A DNA stretch of 64,000 bases from Bdellovibrio sp. UBA4095 (GCA_002381805.1 DFXZ01000008.1:1-64000), one strand, 5' to 3'; counted from the stretch's first letter, positions 1 through 9,615 are shown. The notes: a model not told the origin generated them from the letters alone. A program made the numbers and translations.

Positions 1-1364
1 TAAAGGGTCCAGTTTCCGATGATTTGCATGATCATGCTGACGATGATTACTGCAGGGGCACCCCACTTCAGCATGAAAAGCCAGTGCGGATACATGGAAT
101 AGCTTACGAATTTGTCTTTATCGACAAAACTGATTTCTTTTTCACGATCCGTTGTTCCCCGGGTGTAGGCAACTAAAAGACCCAAGGCCACCATTGGCAA
201 AATCCAATTGATCAGCAAAGAATCCAGGGACTCGATCAAAGAGCGTTGTCCGATTCTAACTTCCTTAAACACGGAGCTAGATAAGGCCGGAATCATAGTC
301 AGAACCAGCGCAATTCCACCGGAAAACCATGTAGCGCGTCCCCGATCCATTTTTTTTCGTGAGTCGACCCAATTGGAAACAATAACTTCTAACAGGCCAA
401 TACTCGCATTAAGAGCCGCCATATAAAGACAAGCAAAAAAGGCCAAACCAAACAGAGTCCCACCACGAATGCCTAGTAGATATCGAGGCAAAACCTCAAA
501 CATCAAAGCGGGATCTGTTAAGGGGACATTGCTGGCCTGAAATGCCACAGGAAAAATCATCACCACAGCAACCAAAGAAATGATCGTATCCACAAGCGTG
601 ACGCGAAATCCCGCCGTGGGCACATGATCCTCTTCGCGCATATAAGAACCGAATGTCACCATCGTTCCAAATCCAACCGACAACGTAAAGAACACATGCC
701 CCAAGGCATGGTTTACAGACGAGAGCGTAAGCTTAGAGAAATCTGGATAAAAAAGGAACCTCAACACTTCTGGCGTAGAAGGTAAAGAAAAGGACCTAAT
801 TAAAAGGATTATCACCAGCACAACGAAAAGTGGGATTATATAACTGATCCACTTTTCAAGCCCCTCTTGAACGCCTTTTACCACGACCACAACCGTAATA
901 AGAATATGTGCACTGGCCAGCATCAGCTGCAGCCACCCATTTGACATCAATGTCTGCAGACTTGTGTTAGCGCTTGTACCTTCCGAACTGCTAAAAAGGG
1001 CTACTAAAAACTGAGTTAGAAAATGGAGAACCCATCCACTGATAACTGCGTAGTAAGAAAAAACCGTAACACTTAGAATCACGGCAAAACGACCGATCCA
1101 CGGAATAAACTTTCCAGCCCGTGGAGCCAACTGCTGAGTCGCTACCAGAACGGACTTTCTCGAGTTTTTACCAAGAATCAATTCCGAGATGAGCAGCGGT
1201 GCCCCTATAGCCATGGCCAGAAAAACATAAAGAAGAACAAAAGCCCCTCCACCATTTTCACCGACCACATAAGGAAAACGCCAAAGATTTCCAAGACCAC
1301 AGGCAGAACCAATGGCCAAAAGATAGAAACCAAAACGCGTTCTCCAGGAGCCGCGTTTAATCAT
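1..1364 (-). CDS. Sodium-dependent transporter, NSS (SNF) family, 3' end cut by window edge
   Basis: Probably an inner-membrane sodium-coupled amino acid or amine importer. The frame starts at ATG 1364 and stays open to the window edge, so 454 codons are visible and the end is missing. Near residues 15-45 it has the first-helix signature of the family: GSACGLGNLWRFPY followed by an NGGGAF segment, which forms the sodium and substrate site in LeuT-like transporters. The rest is strongly hydrophobic. The start overlaps the end of der by 8 bases (ATGATTAA), so it is probably the last gene of the iscS-to-der operon and translationally coupled. The substrate cannot be told from sequence. Confidence 0.88.
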   Translation of the reverse strand, partial: MIKRGSWRTRFGFYLLAIGSACGLGNLWRFPYVVGENGGGAFVLLYVFLAMAIGAPLLISELILGKNSRKSVLVATQQLAPRAGKFIPWIGRFAVILSVTVFSYYAVISGWVLHFLTQFLVALFSSSEGTSANTSLQTLMSNGWLQLMLASAHILITVVVVVKGVQEGLEKWISYIIPLFVVLVIILLIRSFSLPSTPEVLRFLFYPDFSKLTLSSVNHALGHVFFTLSVGFGTMVTFGSYMREEDHVPTAGFRVTLVDTIISLVAVVMIFPVAFQASNVPLTDPALMFEVLPRYLLGIRGGTLFGLAFFACLYMAALNASIGLLEVIVSNWVDSRKKMDRGRATWFSGGIALVLTMIPALSSSVFKEVRIGQRSLIESLDSLLINWILPMVALGLLVAYTRGTTDREKEISFVDKDKFVSYSMYPHWLFMLKWGAPAVIIVSMIMQIIGNWTL

Positions 1365-2700
1365 TACTTCCCCGACGGGATTTCATACAGAAGATACGAA
1401 TCGGCATTCCATGCAAATCCCACTTCGCTTTAATATTCTTGATAAGAAAGCGACGATACGAATTCGTAACCCCGTCAGGGTGATTAGCAAATGCAATAAA
1501 TGCCGGAGGCTTCTGATAAGTCTGAGTCACATAGTAGAACTTCACGTTCGTCGTTCCCCAGACTGGAGCTGGCGCTTTACGAATGGTTTCAAAAAAGAAG
1601 TCATTCAATTCAGCTGTAGAAACTCGGAAGCTTAACTGATCCGTGACCTTTTCGATCATTTCGAACAAATCATTGATTCCATATCCGGTTTTTGCGCTGG
1701 TGAAAACAACATGCACATCAGGGAAGAAATGGAAGACTCTCTCGACTTGTTCCTTAAATGTCTTGCGATATTCAGGAATTTCTTTTCCGCCCAGATCTGA
1801 TTTATTTGCGACAAGGATCACACCTTTATGATCTTCCAGAATCGACTGCATGATTCTCGCATCTTGATCCGTAGGTCCAATTGTACCATCTACCATCAAC
1901 AATACTAGATCCGCACGGCGAATGGATTCTTGAGATTTAAACGCAGAGATAATCTCGAGATCTTCTTCTCGCTTTGCCGAACGTCGCAATCCTGCCGTGT
2001 CCACGAGCGTGTATTTGCGATCATTGTAAATAAATGGCGAATCTACAGAATCAATGGTCGTTCCCGCAATATCAGAAACCAACATACGATTCACACCCAG
2101 AATGCAGTTACAAATCGAACTCTTGCCAACGTTAGGCTTACCTACGATGGCAATATTCATTCCCTCTTTCACTGTCCCTGGGTTTTCAGGAATCTGATTG
2201 GTTACCCACTCAAGAATATCGCCCACACCACGTCTCTGCTCAAACGAAGCTGAAATAATATCGACTCCGAATTCATAGAAATCAGACTTAGCAATTTCTT
2301 CTTCGGTGACCTTATCGACTTTATTAATAACTAAGAGGAAGGGTTTCCCCGTCTGCTTAGCCACGCGGATAATATCACGATCCTCTGGCACCAGACCCGC
2401 TCGTCCGTCCATAACTGCAACAATCAGATCCACAGTTTGCAGGAAGTCTTTTACTTGTTCTTTGATCAGCTTTGAAAACACGTCAGCGGCATCCGTGATA
2501 CCGCCTGTGTCAATCAGGTCAAATTGCTTGCCCCAGACTTCCACTGGTTCAATCATAATATCTCGTGTGACCCCAGCTTGGTCTTTGACCACAGCCTTTC
2601 GAGTGTTGGTCACAATATTGAACAGTGTCGACTTTCCCACGTTGGGTCGGCCGATAATCGCCACCTTGGGCGCAAACTCAGCCTTCAGATTTGAGGACAT
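1357..2700 (-). CDS. der: GTPase Der (EngA), 50S ribosome assembly
   Basis: Double-GTPase needed for late assembly of the large ribosomal subunit. The 447 residues hold two tandem G domains, each with its own P-loop (GRPNVGKST near residue 17 and GKPNVGKSS near residue 187) and NKxD motif, then a C-terminal KH-like domain; this is the normal Der length and layout. The gene start overlaps the end of era by 23 bases, so the two GTPases are almost certainly cotranslated. The end overlaps the start of the transporter. Nothing is missing from the family motifs. Confidence 0.97.
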   Translation of the reverse strand: MSSNLKAEFAPKVAIIGRPNVGKSTLFNIVTNTRKAVVKDQAGVTRDIMIEPVEVWGKQFDLIDTGGITDAADVFSKLIKEQVKDFLQTVDLIVAVMDGRAGLVPEDRDIIRVAKQTGKPFLLVINKVDKVTEEEIAKSDFYEFGVDIISASFEQRRGVGDILEWVTNQIPENPGTVKEGMNIAIVGKPNVGKSSICNCILGVNRMLVSDIAGTTIDSVDSPFIYNDRKYTLVDTAGLRRSAKREEDLEIISAFKSQESIRRADLVLLMVDGTIGPTDQDARIMQSILEDHKGVILVANKSDLGGKEIPEYRKTFKEQVERVFHFFPDVHVVFTSAKTGYGINDLFEMIEKVTDQLSFRVSTAELNDFFFETIRKAPAPVWGTTNVKFYYVTQTYQKPPAFIAFANHPDGVTNSYRRFLIKNIKAKWDLHGMPIRIFCMKSRRGSND

Positions 2701-3586
2701 AACCCAACTCCTTCATCATTCGTTTATTCGCGAACCAATCTGGTTTCGCTAGTACTTTTATATCTAAGAATATTTTTTGATCCATAAGCTTCTCGATTTC
2801 TTTACGAGAGGCCATTCCAATTTCTTTTATCACACTGGCTTTTTTGCCGACGACAATTGCTTTATGACTTTCCTTGGCCACAAGAATTTCCGCGTAAATC
2901 TTGGGAACTGGCAAAGCGTCTTCTTCAAATTTTATGATACGCACTGCAAGTGAGTAAGGAATTTCATGATGCAAAAATTCGAAACACTTTTCCCGAATGA
3001 CTTCAGAAGCCATCTCTCTAATATTTTCATTCGTGAACAGTTCGACATCATAAAGAGGAGCCGGTGATTCAGGTAGAATCTGAAGCATTTCAATCAATAG
3101 TGCTTCGCGCTCTTCCTTGTCTCCTTTGGAGTCTTTCACGGAAGTGGAAAAGGCTTTACCACCTTTTTCTTCGATCATTCGTTTAAGAATCATGACCCTA
3201 TGGGCTTTTTCAGAGATATCAGTTTTAGTGATCACTCCGATCCAGGGCTTTCCACTTTTTGAGACCATTTCGATCACGCGTTCAGCATTCTCTGGCTTTT
3301 CTTCGTCAACGCTAATGACCGCTACTAGCGCATCAGAATTTCCAATCACGTCTTGAGCCTCTTGAGCTAAGAAACCATTCAAGCCTTTATCCGCCTTGAT
3401 CACACCTGGCGCATCCACAAAAACAATCTGCCCCTCTTCAGAACTCCAAATTCCAAGAATTCGCCGACGAGTCGTTTGAGGCTTCGATGATACGATCGAA
3501 ACTTTTTCCTCCACCAAGAAATTCATCAAGGTGCTTTTTCCTGCGTTAGGTTGTCCTATAAGACCTAAAAATCCAGCACGGTACAT
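2678..3586 (-). CDS. era: GTPase Era, 16S rRNA maturation
   Basis: Small GTPase that binds the 3' end of 16S rRNA and helps assemble the 30S subunit. The 302 residues comprise an N-terminal G domain (P-loop GQPNAGKST near residue 11, switch II DAPG near 58, TKTD near 121) and a C-terminal KH RNA-binding domain with a GKKASVIKEIG loop near residue 247. It lies one base downstream of rnc. The rnc-era pairing is widely conserved because RNase III and Era act on the same rRNA precursors. Confidence 0.97.
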   Translation of the reverse strand: MYRAGFLGLIGQPNAGKSTLMNFLVEEKVSIVSSKPQTTRRRILGIWSSEEGQIVFVDAPGVIKADKGLNGFLAQEAQDVIGNSDALVAVISVDEEKPENAERVIEMVSKSGKPWIGVITKTDISEKAHRVMILKRMIEEKGGKAFSTSVKDSKGDKEEREALLIEMLQILPESPAPLYDVELFTNENIREMASEVIREKCFEFLHHEIPYSLAVRIIKFEEDALPVPKIYAEILVAKESHKAIVVGKKASVIKEIGMASRKEIEKLMDQKIFLDIKVLAKPDWFANKRMMKELGYVLKSEG

Positions 3587-3587
3587 T

Positions 3588-4277
3588 TTAAACTATCTCC
3601 TTGTATTTCATATCAAGAGCACTCTTGGCAGCGACTTGCTCCGCATTTTTTTTACTTCGGCCACGCCCCTGCGCCCAAATCTCATCCTGGACCTTCACGC
3701 AAACTAGAAATTCGCGATCGTGGGGTGGACCTTCCTCTGCCAAGACTTCATATCGAGGAGTCTCTTTGAGAGATTTCTGAACTAGTTCTTGTAAGCGGGT
3801 TTTATAATCTCTTTCAAAATCTTCCTGACCACAGACGTTCTCTATCACGCTGGAAAATTCCTTGCGGATAAAAGTACGGGCTATTTCAAATCCCCCATCT
3901 AGATAGAGTGCCCCTACGATAGCTTCAAGTGAAGATGCCAGAAGACGAGGCTTTTGGGCTCCACCAGTTTGAGCTTCGCCCTTACCCAAATGCAAAAGAC
4001 GATTCAAACCCAACTCTAATCCCACTTCCGACAGGACAAGCTCGTTAACAATGCTTGCCCTTTTTTTAGAAAGCCCGCCTTCGGTGTCCAGAGGATACTT
4101 TTCAAATAAAAATTCACCGATGACCAGATCCAAAACGGCGTCACCCAAGAACTCCAATTTTTCATTATGGTCGATGGCGTTTTTAAGTTCGTTCGCAAAA
4201 CTTTTATGAGTCAGCGCACGATCCAAGAGTCGAGGATTATTAAAGACATATCCCAGACGCTTTTGTAATTCGATCAT
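3588..4277 (-). CDS. rnc: Ribonuclease III
   Basis: Double-stranded RNA endonuclease that processes rRNA precursors and structured mRNAs. The 229-residue protein has the RNase III signature NEKLEFLGDAVLDL near residues 38-52, with acidic metal-binding residues. A C-terminal double-stranded RNA-binding domain (about 155-225) ends in a KKNAEQVAAKSAL helix. Its first bases overlap mtaB by four (ATGA) and era follows after one base. Length and domain order are standard. Confidence 0.97.
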   Translation of the reverse strand: MIELQKRLGYVFNNPRLLDRALTHKSFANELKNAIDHNEKLEFLGDAVLDLVIGEFLFEKYPLDTEGGLSKKRASIVNELVLSEVGLELGLNRLLHLGKGEAQTGGAQKPRLLASSLEAIVGALYLDGGFEIARTFIRKEFSSVIENVCGQEDFERDYKTRLQELVQKSLKETPRYEVLAEEGPPHDREFLVCVKVQDEIWAQGRGRSKKNAEQVAAKSALDMKYKEIV

Positions 4278-5617
4278 ACGAGCACCTCACCAGTCAGATG
4301 ACCTTCCATGTGCTGTTTATTAGAATGATCATAGCCCGTGATTTTCACATCAATCTCTTGGCCTGCCCAATGATCTAAAAAACCATCAGCTCCGGCAATT
4401 GAAACCGGCCAGTAATCATGACTAAGACCTTGACCACCTTTAGCTGCATTTTTTAAAATCAAAGCTTTTTTGATCGACCCGACTTGCGCCAGGGCTTCTT
4501 GGCTATAGCGCTGCAAACTTAAGTCACGAAGTCTGGCTGCTCTTTCGGCCCGAACATGCGGATAAACAGATTCTTCCATTGCGGCAGCCCGAGTTCCTGG
4601 TCGTTCGCTGTACGGGAACACATGTATTTTGGTCCAAGGCAGAGACTCAAGAGTTTTATAGGTATCCTGAAAGTGTTCTTCGCTTTCCGTAGGGAATCCA
4701 ACGATCACATCCATTCCCACAAAAGAACCAGGAACTTTGTCAGAGATGGCCTGTAACGACTTTTGGACATCTGCTTGAGTGTATTTTCTTTTCATTCCAT
4801 GAAGAACTTCGCTGTTCGCACTTTGAATACTCATGTGGAAGTGCGGGCAGAGCCTGCGATCTTGGTAAAGATCAAGCAACCGATCAGAAACTTCAACAGG
4901 CTCTAAACTCGACAGACGAAATCGAGGCATTTTGGTTTTTAGAAGAAGATTCTCCAAAAGGTCCTCAAGAACATAGGTCTTACCGCCGACTTCATCTTCG
5001 TAATCGCCTATGTGGACGCCAGTCAAAACCGCTTCGCGGGCCCCCTCTGCATAAAGATCATTAATTCTCTGAACCAGATCCGCAACGGGAATCGAGCGAC
5101 TTTTGCCTCGAGCATAGGGAATAATGCAGTAAGTGCAAAAACTATTGCAGCCATCTTGAATTTTTAGAAAGGTTCTAGTGTGGCTCTTTTCAATTCCGCC
5201 GCCAGCTTCCAGATCTTCTTTGCGAAAGATGTTTGATTTAAAAACCTTTTCAGTCAGTTCACCGCGAAAATGCTTATTTAATAATTCGGGCAAAGATCCT
5301 TTGTGAGAATTTGCCACGACCAAATCCGCGCCCGGCAAATTAGAGAAAGATCCGGTGTCAACCTGAGCCGCACAACCAGTCACCACAACTGTGCAAAAAG
5401 GATCTTTGGCTTTTAAGCGACGGATATAACGTAAGGCCTCTTTGGTCGCTTCCGCTGTAACCGCGCAAGTATTAAGCACGTGAATACGCGCCGAAGCTTC
5501 GCCAGACACATGAGCTGCAAAGCCTGATGAATTGAGATTCTTTTGAATAAGGCCCGCATCATAAGTATTAACCTTACAACCGAAGGTATGGACTTGATAC
5601 TTTAGAGAGTGATCCAT
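4274..5617 (-). CDS. mtaB: Radical SAM tRNA methylthiotransferase, MtaB type
   Basis: Iron-sulfur radical SAM enzyme of the MiaB/MtaB family, expected to convert t6A37 to ms2t6A37 in ANN-decoding tRNAs. The 447 residues show the N-terminal UPF0004 domain (HTFGCKVNTYDA), three cluster cysteines there, the radical SAM motif CNSFCTYC near residue 155, and a C-terminal TRAM-like region. It is the MtaB rather than MiaB subgroup by the FGCKVN start (inference from memory). It overlaps mnmA by 16 bases and rnc by 4. Neighbouring cysteine desulfurase and MnmA genes fit a sulfur-dependent tRNA modification operon. Confidence 0.9.
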   Translation of the reverse strand: MDHSLKYQVHTFGCKVNTYDAGLIQKNLNSSGFAAHVSGEASARIHVLNTCAVTAEATKEALRYIRRLKAKDPFCTVVVTGCAAQVDTGSFSNLPGADLVVANSHKGSLPELLNKHFRGELTEKVFKSNIFRKEDLEAGGGIEKSHTRTFLKIQDGCNSFCTYCIIPYARGKSRSIPVADLVQRINDLYAEGAREAVLTGVHIGDYEDEVGGKTYVLEDLLENLLLKTKMPRFRLSSLEPVEVSDRLLDLYQDRRLCPHFHMSIQSANSEVLHGMKRKYTQADVQKSLQAISDKVPGSFVGMDVIVGFPTESEEHFQDTYKTLESLPWTKIHVFPYSERPGTRAAAMEESVYPHVRAERAARLRDLSLQRYSQEALAQVGSIKKALILKNAAKGGQGLSHDYWPVSIAGADGFLDHWAGQEIDVKITGYDHSNKQHMEGHLTGEVLV

Positions 5618-6684
5618 CCGCCCCCCACAAGTTGTTTCTCACGATAGAAAACCGCTGCCTGACCTGGGGTCACCGCCCTTTGCGGTTCGGCGAATTTCAA
5701 GCGGAAACCCTTACTTGTCTTGAAGACCTTTGCAGGCGAACCTTTATGTTGATATCTGATCTTCACATTCATCGTTTCACCGTCGGCCACATCACTTAAA
5801 AGTTTTGTGTCAACCACTTCGAATTCATCAGAGAACAGGTATTGCTCATCTCCAACCCAGACGGTGTTATCAGTGGCGTCGATTTTGATCACGAAAAGTT
5901 TTTCGTGATGATCCATTCCAAGACCTTTGCTTTGTCCATAAGTATAGTTATGGATGCCTTCGTGCTCTGCCATAACTTCGCCGTTGGGATACCGTTTCAG
6001 CAGCCCTTTTTTAGACGCCAGAATTTTTGCATCCACTTCAGATTTTATGAAATTCTGATAACCCTGATTTCCGACAAAGCAAATACCTTGGGAATCCTTC
6101 TTACGAGCGGTCACAAGCCCCCGACTCTCAGAATAACTTCTGACTTCGGGTTTAGTCATGCCACCAACAGGGAACAATAGTTTTGGAACGAGCTCTGGAT
6201 CGATAGTGAACAAAAAGTAGGTCTGATCTTTCCAATCGTCCGTTGAGGTATGGATAGAAGCGCGCCCTTGATCATCATAGACCACCTGAGCATAGTGACC
6301 TGTCGCTAGAAAATCACAATCGAGCTCTTTCATTTTTTTAACAAGGTGATCAAACTTCAAGAAAGTATTACAGTTCACACAAGGCAGAGGTGTCGTGCCT
6401 TCTAAATAAGACTTCAAAAATGGATCAATCACTGCCGCTCTAAACTTAGCTTCGCAGTTTAGGACATAAAAAGGAATCCCCAAGCGATCCGCTACTGCGC
6501 GAGCATCGTCAACGTCAATGCTTGAACAACAAGTACCGTTACCTTCTTCGATATCGCAAGTGGAGTAGTCCCAGACTTGCATGGTCGCACCAATAACTTC
6601 ATAACCCTGTTCGACCAAGAGCGCAGCCGCGGCTGAACTGTCCACGCCTCCGCTCATAGCAACAAGGACACGTCCTTTAGACAT
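5602..6684 (-). CDS. mnmA: tRNA-specific 2-thiouridylase MnmA
   Basis: ATP-dependent enzyme that thiolates U34 of tRNA Lys, Glu and Gln using sulfur from a cysteine desulfurase. The ATP-pyrophosphatase P-loop SGGVDSS is near the N terminus, and the two catalytic cysteines sit in CVNCNTF and in SQGICFVG. I chose ATG 6684 (360 residues), because it follows a GAGGGAGAG ribosome-binding site and begins with the family start MSKGRVLVAMSGG; a longer reading adds 16 unsupported residues. The start overlaps the end of the cysteine desulfurase gene by 8 bases, which supports direct sulfur supply between the products. Confidence 0.96.
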   Translation of the reverse strand: MSKGRVLVAMSGGVDSSAAAALLVEQGYEVIGATMQVWDYSTCDIEEGNGTCCSSIDVDDARAVADRLGIPFYVLNCEAKFRAAVIDPFLKSYLEGTTPLPCVNCNTFLKFDHLVKKMKELDCDFLATGHYAQVVYDDQGRASIHTSTDDWKDQTYFLFTIDPELVPKLLFPVGGMTKPEVRSYSESRGLVTARKKDSQGICFVGNQGYQNFIKSEVDAKILASKKGLLKRYPNGEVMAEHEGIHNYTYGQSKGLGMDHHEKLFVIKIDATDNTVWVGDEQYLFSDEFEVVDTKLLSDVADGETMNVKIRYQHKGSPAKVFKTSKGFRLKFAEPQRAVTPGQAAVFYREKQLVGGGWITL

Positions 6685-7852
6685 GATCGTTCTCTCCCTC
6701 TTCGCTTTGCAAAGAACGCAATCTCTGCACAACGACTTTTAATGCTTCAATAAAACCATCTATTTGCTCTGATGTGGTTTCCCAACCCAAACTGATTCGC
6801 AGACTATTCTGGGCTTCTGCACGAGTCAGACCCATTGCCAAAAGGACTGGGCTTGGTTCAGGATTACCACTTGAGCAGGCAGCGCCCGTAGACACTGCGT
6901 ATCCCTTTAAATCCAAAGCCATCAACATCGTCTCGCCATCAACACCTTTTAAAACCAGCGAACTGGTGTTCGCAATTCGTGGGCTTTCTCCCGCGGTGAT
7001 CGTGACTTCAGAAATTTCAGATAAAATGCGTTTTTCCATTTGGTCGCGCATCTCTCCCAAAACTCGAGCTCTTTCGCCTACCTGTCCGATTTTCTGCGCG
7101 GCCACTCCAAGACAACCGATTCCGAGAACGTTCTCTGTGCCACCGCGGCGATGTCGCTCTTGCCCACCCCCGTGTATCAATGGAACAAACTGAGAACCTT
7201 TGCGTGAATATATAAACCCTGTGCCTTTGACGGAATAAAACTTGTGAGCCGAAAAGGAAGCGAAATCAACATTCAGTTCTTTTAAATTCAAAGGGATTTT
7301 ACCAAACGCCTGAACAGCATCTGTATGAAACAGCGCGCCCTTTTGATGAGCCAACTCGGCCATTTCATGGATAGGAAATATTGTACCCGTTTCGTTATTC
7401 GCTAACATTACGGAAACCAAAGCAGTCTTTTCTGTAAGGCGAGCTTTGTAAAACTCAAGATCAATCTGCCCCAGACGATTCACTGGAATGATGTCAACCA
7501 GAGCCCCTAGTTCACGAAGATGGAGCATGGTTTTCATCACACTGGGATGTTCGACCGATGAGCACATGAAGTGATTGCGCGTTTTGGTGGATTCAAAAAC
7601 ACCTTTTATGATGGCATTATTTGCTTCGCTTCCACCTGAGGTAAAAATGATTTCCAAAGGACTTGCGCCGATAGCTGCAGCCACGGCCTTGCGCGCATCT
7701 CGCAAAATATTTTTCGGCTGACGACCGCCCCAATGAATGGAGCTGGGATTACCCCAAGACTGGGCCAGTTGAGGCAGAGCCTCAAGCACTTCACTGCACA
7801 CCGGAGTGGTGGCATTGTGATCAAAATAAACAAAAGGAACACTGGCGGTCAT
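6677..7852 (-). CDS. iscS: Cysteine desulfurase, IscS/NifS family
   Basis: PLP enzyme that takes sulfur from cysteine for tRNA thiolation and iron-sulfur clusters. The 391 residues carry the N-terminal YFDHNATTP signature, the PLP lysine in SFSAHKFYS near residue 205, and the persulfide cysteine in the loop GAACSSGNPEPSPVL near residue 328. It is the first gene of the operon and overlaps mnmA by 8 bases. No iscU, iscA or scaffold gene is next to it, so here it probably serves MnmA and MtaB first (inference). The symbol could equally be nifS-like. Confidence 0.92.
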   Translation of the reverse strand: MTASVPFVYFDHNATTPVCSEVLEALPQLAQSWGNPSSIHWGGRQPKNILRDARKAVAAAIGASPLEIIFTSGGSEANNAIIKGVFESTKTRNHFMCSSVEHPSVMKTMLHLRELGALVDIIPVNRLGQIDLEFYKARLTEKTALVSVMLANNETGTIFPIHEMAELAHQKGALFHTDAVQAFGKIPLNLKELNVDFASFSAHKFYSVKGTGFIYSRKGSQFVPLIHGGGQERHRRGGTENVLGIGCLGVAAQKIGQVGERARVLGEMRDQMEKRILSEISEVTITAGESPRIANTSSLVLKGVDGETMLMALDLKGYAVSTGAACSSGNPEPSPVLLAMGLTRAEAQNSLRISLGWETTSEQIDGFIEALKVVVQRLRSLQSEEGENDHV

Positions 7853-8061
7853 AAGTGGCGCAATTTAGCATACTTCTTAAGTATTTAAAACCTCTAACAG
7901 ATCAGGCATTTACCCGGTCTGCCCAGGCCCCTCCGAGGTGCAAAAAATACAGGACCGCCGAGAACACTTATGTAACAGGAAAAATATAAGAAATTTACTT
8001 ATTTTGAGCTATCCCTAGACCTAGACTCAGGTTTTTGCCTTTTCAGACCGATAAAAGGCCC

Positions 8062-9615
8062 ATGGGTTATCACGCATGGTTTGAACATTTTAAAGAGCAA
8101 CTTCAAGGACTTACAGAAGCTTTTGAAAGAAGTGAAACTTCTTTAAGTCTTTTGGCGTTTGCTCTTAAAAACGGCCATTTAAAATCGGAAGACTATTTTA
8201 AATGGGCCATGAATCACTACCAACTTCCAAAGCTTCAGGATGTATTTTTTAAAGAAACTCCAATGTCCCAGGAAATGTTCGCAAAGTGGGCGACCCATTA
8301 TCCGTGGTCTGAGGAGTGTCTGCCTGTGGCGGAATGGGACGGATCTCTCATTGTTGCGTGTCTTCATCCGCCACAGGATTTCCCTACAAATCCGCCGTAT
8401 ATTCCAGTTCTAGCAGCTCCAGAATGTATTGAACAATCATGGTTGCAGGTTCATCCTCGCGCGGTAAAAAAGGAACCCGCTCTAAATGCTTCAGCTGAGC
8501 AGGCTCCGGAAGGTATCGACCTTTCTGTAAAACCCTCCTCTCAACGTTCGAATGATGCTTTTTCATTTGAAGATCTAGGATTGGGTCCATCTTCTGATAG
8601 TGATTCCTTAGAACTCAGCGTTTCCGAAGAAAGCTCTTCAGGCATTGAAGTTCTAGATGAGGGCCTTGCTGGAATCTTTGACAGCGCTCCAGTGACGAAT
8701 TTACAACCGCTCACTCCTCTGCAAAAGAACGACTCTCCCACAAACGAAGTCAGCGCTTCGAATTCAAATCTTCTAGTTAAAAATTCAGCTCCAGAGGTAA
8801 AAGAAAAAACAGAAGTTACTCAGGCTTCGGATTCCTCTTTAATCTTAGACGAACTTTCTCTAAACACTCCGGCACCGAATTCTCCTTTGCCTGATGTGCT
8901 CCCGGCTGCAGAAGTCGCTCCAAAGATTGCTTCCGCAGAAAGTACTCCAGAAAAGTCGACACTTGCTAAAGTTGAAAAACCCAATTTGGGTGCAGCTGTT
9001 ATTGCAGCATCAAAACAGCCACCACCTCCGCCTCCTCGCAGTGAACCCGCGGAAGTGGATGACGAAAACAGTTTTGGAAATAAACCTATTCCACTAAGTC
9101 CCCGACCTGTCGGAGTAGCAAAGCCAACACTGAATCCCGTAGCCAGTGGCCACTTTGCCTTGGACAAAATTAAGAAAAAGAACTCTTCTGTGATCAACGA
9201 AAAGATCAAACTCGTGCTGAGCGAAATGAAGGCCTATTTCGAAAAATCAATGATCTTAACTCTGGACGAAGACGAATCTCAATTAACAGCCTTTGCCTGG
9301 GACGAGAACTTTAAAGGAATTAAGGATACTTCTTCACGTTTTCCTTTAAAAACTCCGAGCATTTTTAATATCGTTGCGGCAACTCAAAAACCTTTCCATG
9401 GATACATCTCGCTGAATGAGATCAATGAAAAGTTTTTTGAGGACTGGAATCAGGGTAAAATACCTGATCACGTGACAATCACACCGATTATTGTAAACGA
9501 AAAGGTCGCCGGAATGCTTATGGGCTTTGCTGAAAAATCAGCCTACAACAAAGCTTCCCTGAACCTCGCAGAGAAGCTTTCAACTGAGTTCATGAAGGGG
9601 CTTCAAGCCGCTTAA
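8062..9615 (+). CDS. Unknown protein with GspE-N-like and GAF-like ends joined by a disordered linker
   Basis: Not a named gene. The N-terminal part (about 1-125) resembles the MshEN/GspE N-terminal domain: a helical segment, then LPVAEWDGSLIVACLHPPQ, which matches the usual pattern of hydrophobic strand, vA and dP. Residues about 140-370 are low-complexity Ser/Pro/Glu with a polyproline run. The C-terminal 150 residues look like a compact alpha/beta domain resembling the GAF-like C-terminal domain of myxobacterial GspE-N proteins (inference). I chose ATG 8062 after AAAAGG; a TTG at 8035 would add nine residues. There is no ATPase domain. It stands alone between two minus-strand operons and ends tail to tail on the next gene. 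Confidence 0.8.
   Translation: MGYHAWFEHFKEQLQGLTEAFERSETSLSLLAFALKNGHLKSEDYFKWAMNHYQLPKLQDVFFKETPMSQEMFAKWATHYPWSEECLPVAEWDGSLIVACLHPPQDFPTNPPYIPVLAAPECIEQSWLQVHPRAVKKEPALNASAEQAPEGIDLSVKPSSQRSNDAFSFEDLGLGPSSDSDSLELSVSEESSSGIEVLDEGLAGIFDSAPVTNLQPLTPLQKNDSPTNEVSASNSNLLVKNSAPEVKEKTEVTQASDSSLILDELSLNTPAPNSPLPDVLPAAEVAPKIASAESTPEKSTLAKVEKPNLGAAVIAASKQPPPPPPRSEPAEVDDENSFGNKPIPLSPRPVGVAKPTLNPVASGHFALDKIKKKNSSVINEKIKLVLSEMKAYFEKSMILTLDEDESQLTAFAWDENFKGIKDTSSRFPLKTPSIFNIVAATQKPFHGYISLNEINEKFFEDWNQGKIPDHVTITPIIVNEKVAGMLMGFAEKSAYNKASLNLAEKLSTEFMKGLQAA

Noticed and set aside
8820..9209. A 129-codon minus-strand frame rich in Gly, Ser and Ala
   Set aside because: It mirrors the low-complexity linker of the GspE-N-like gene and has no start signal.
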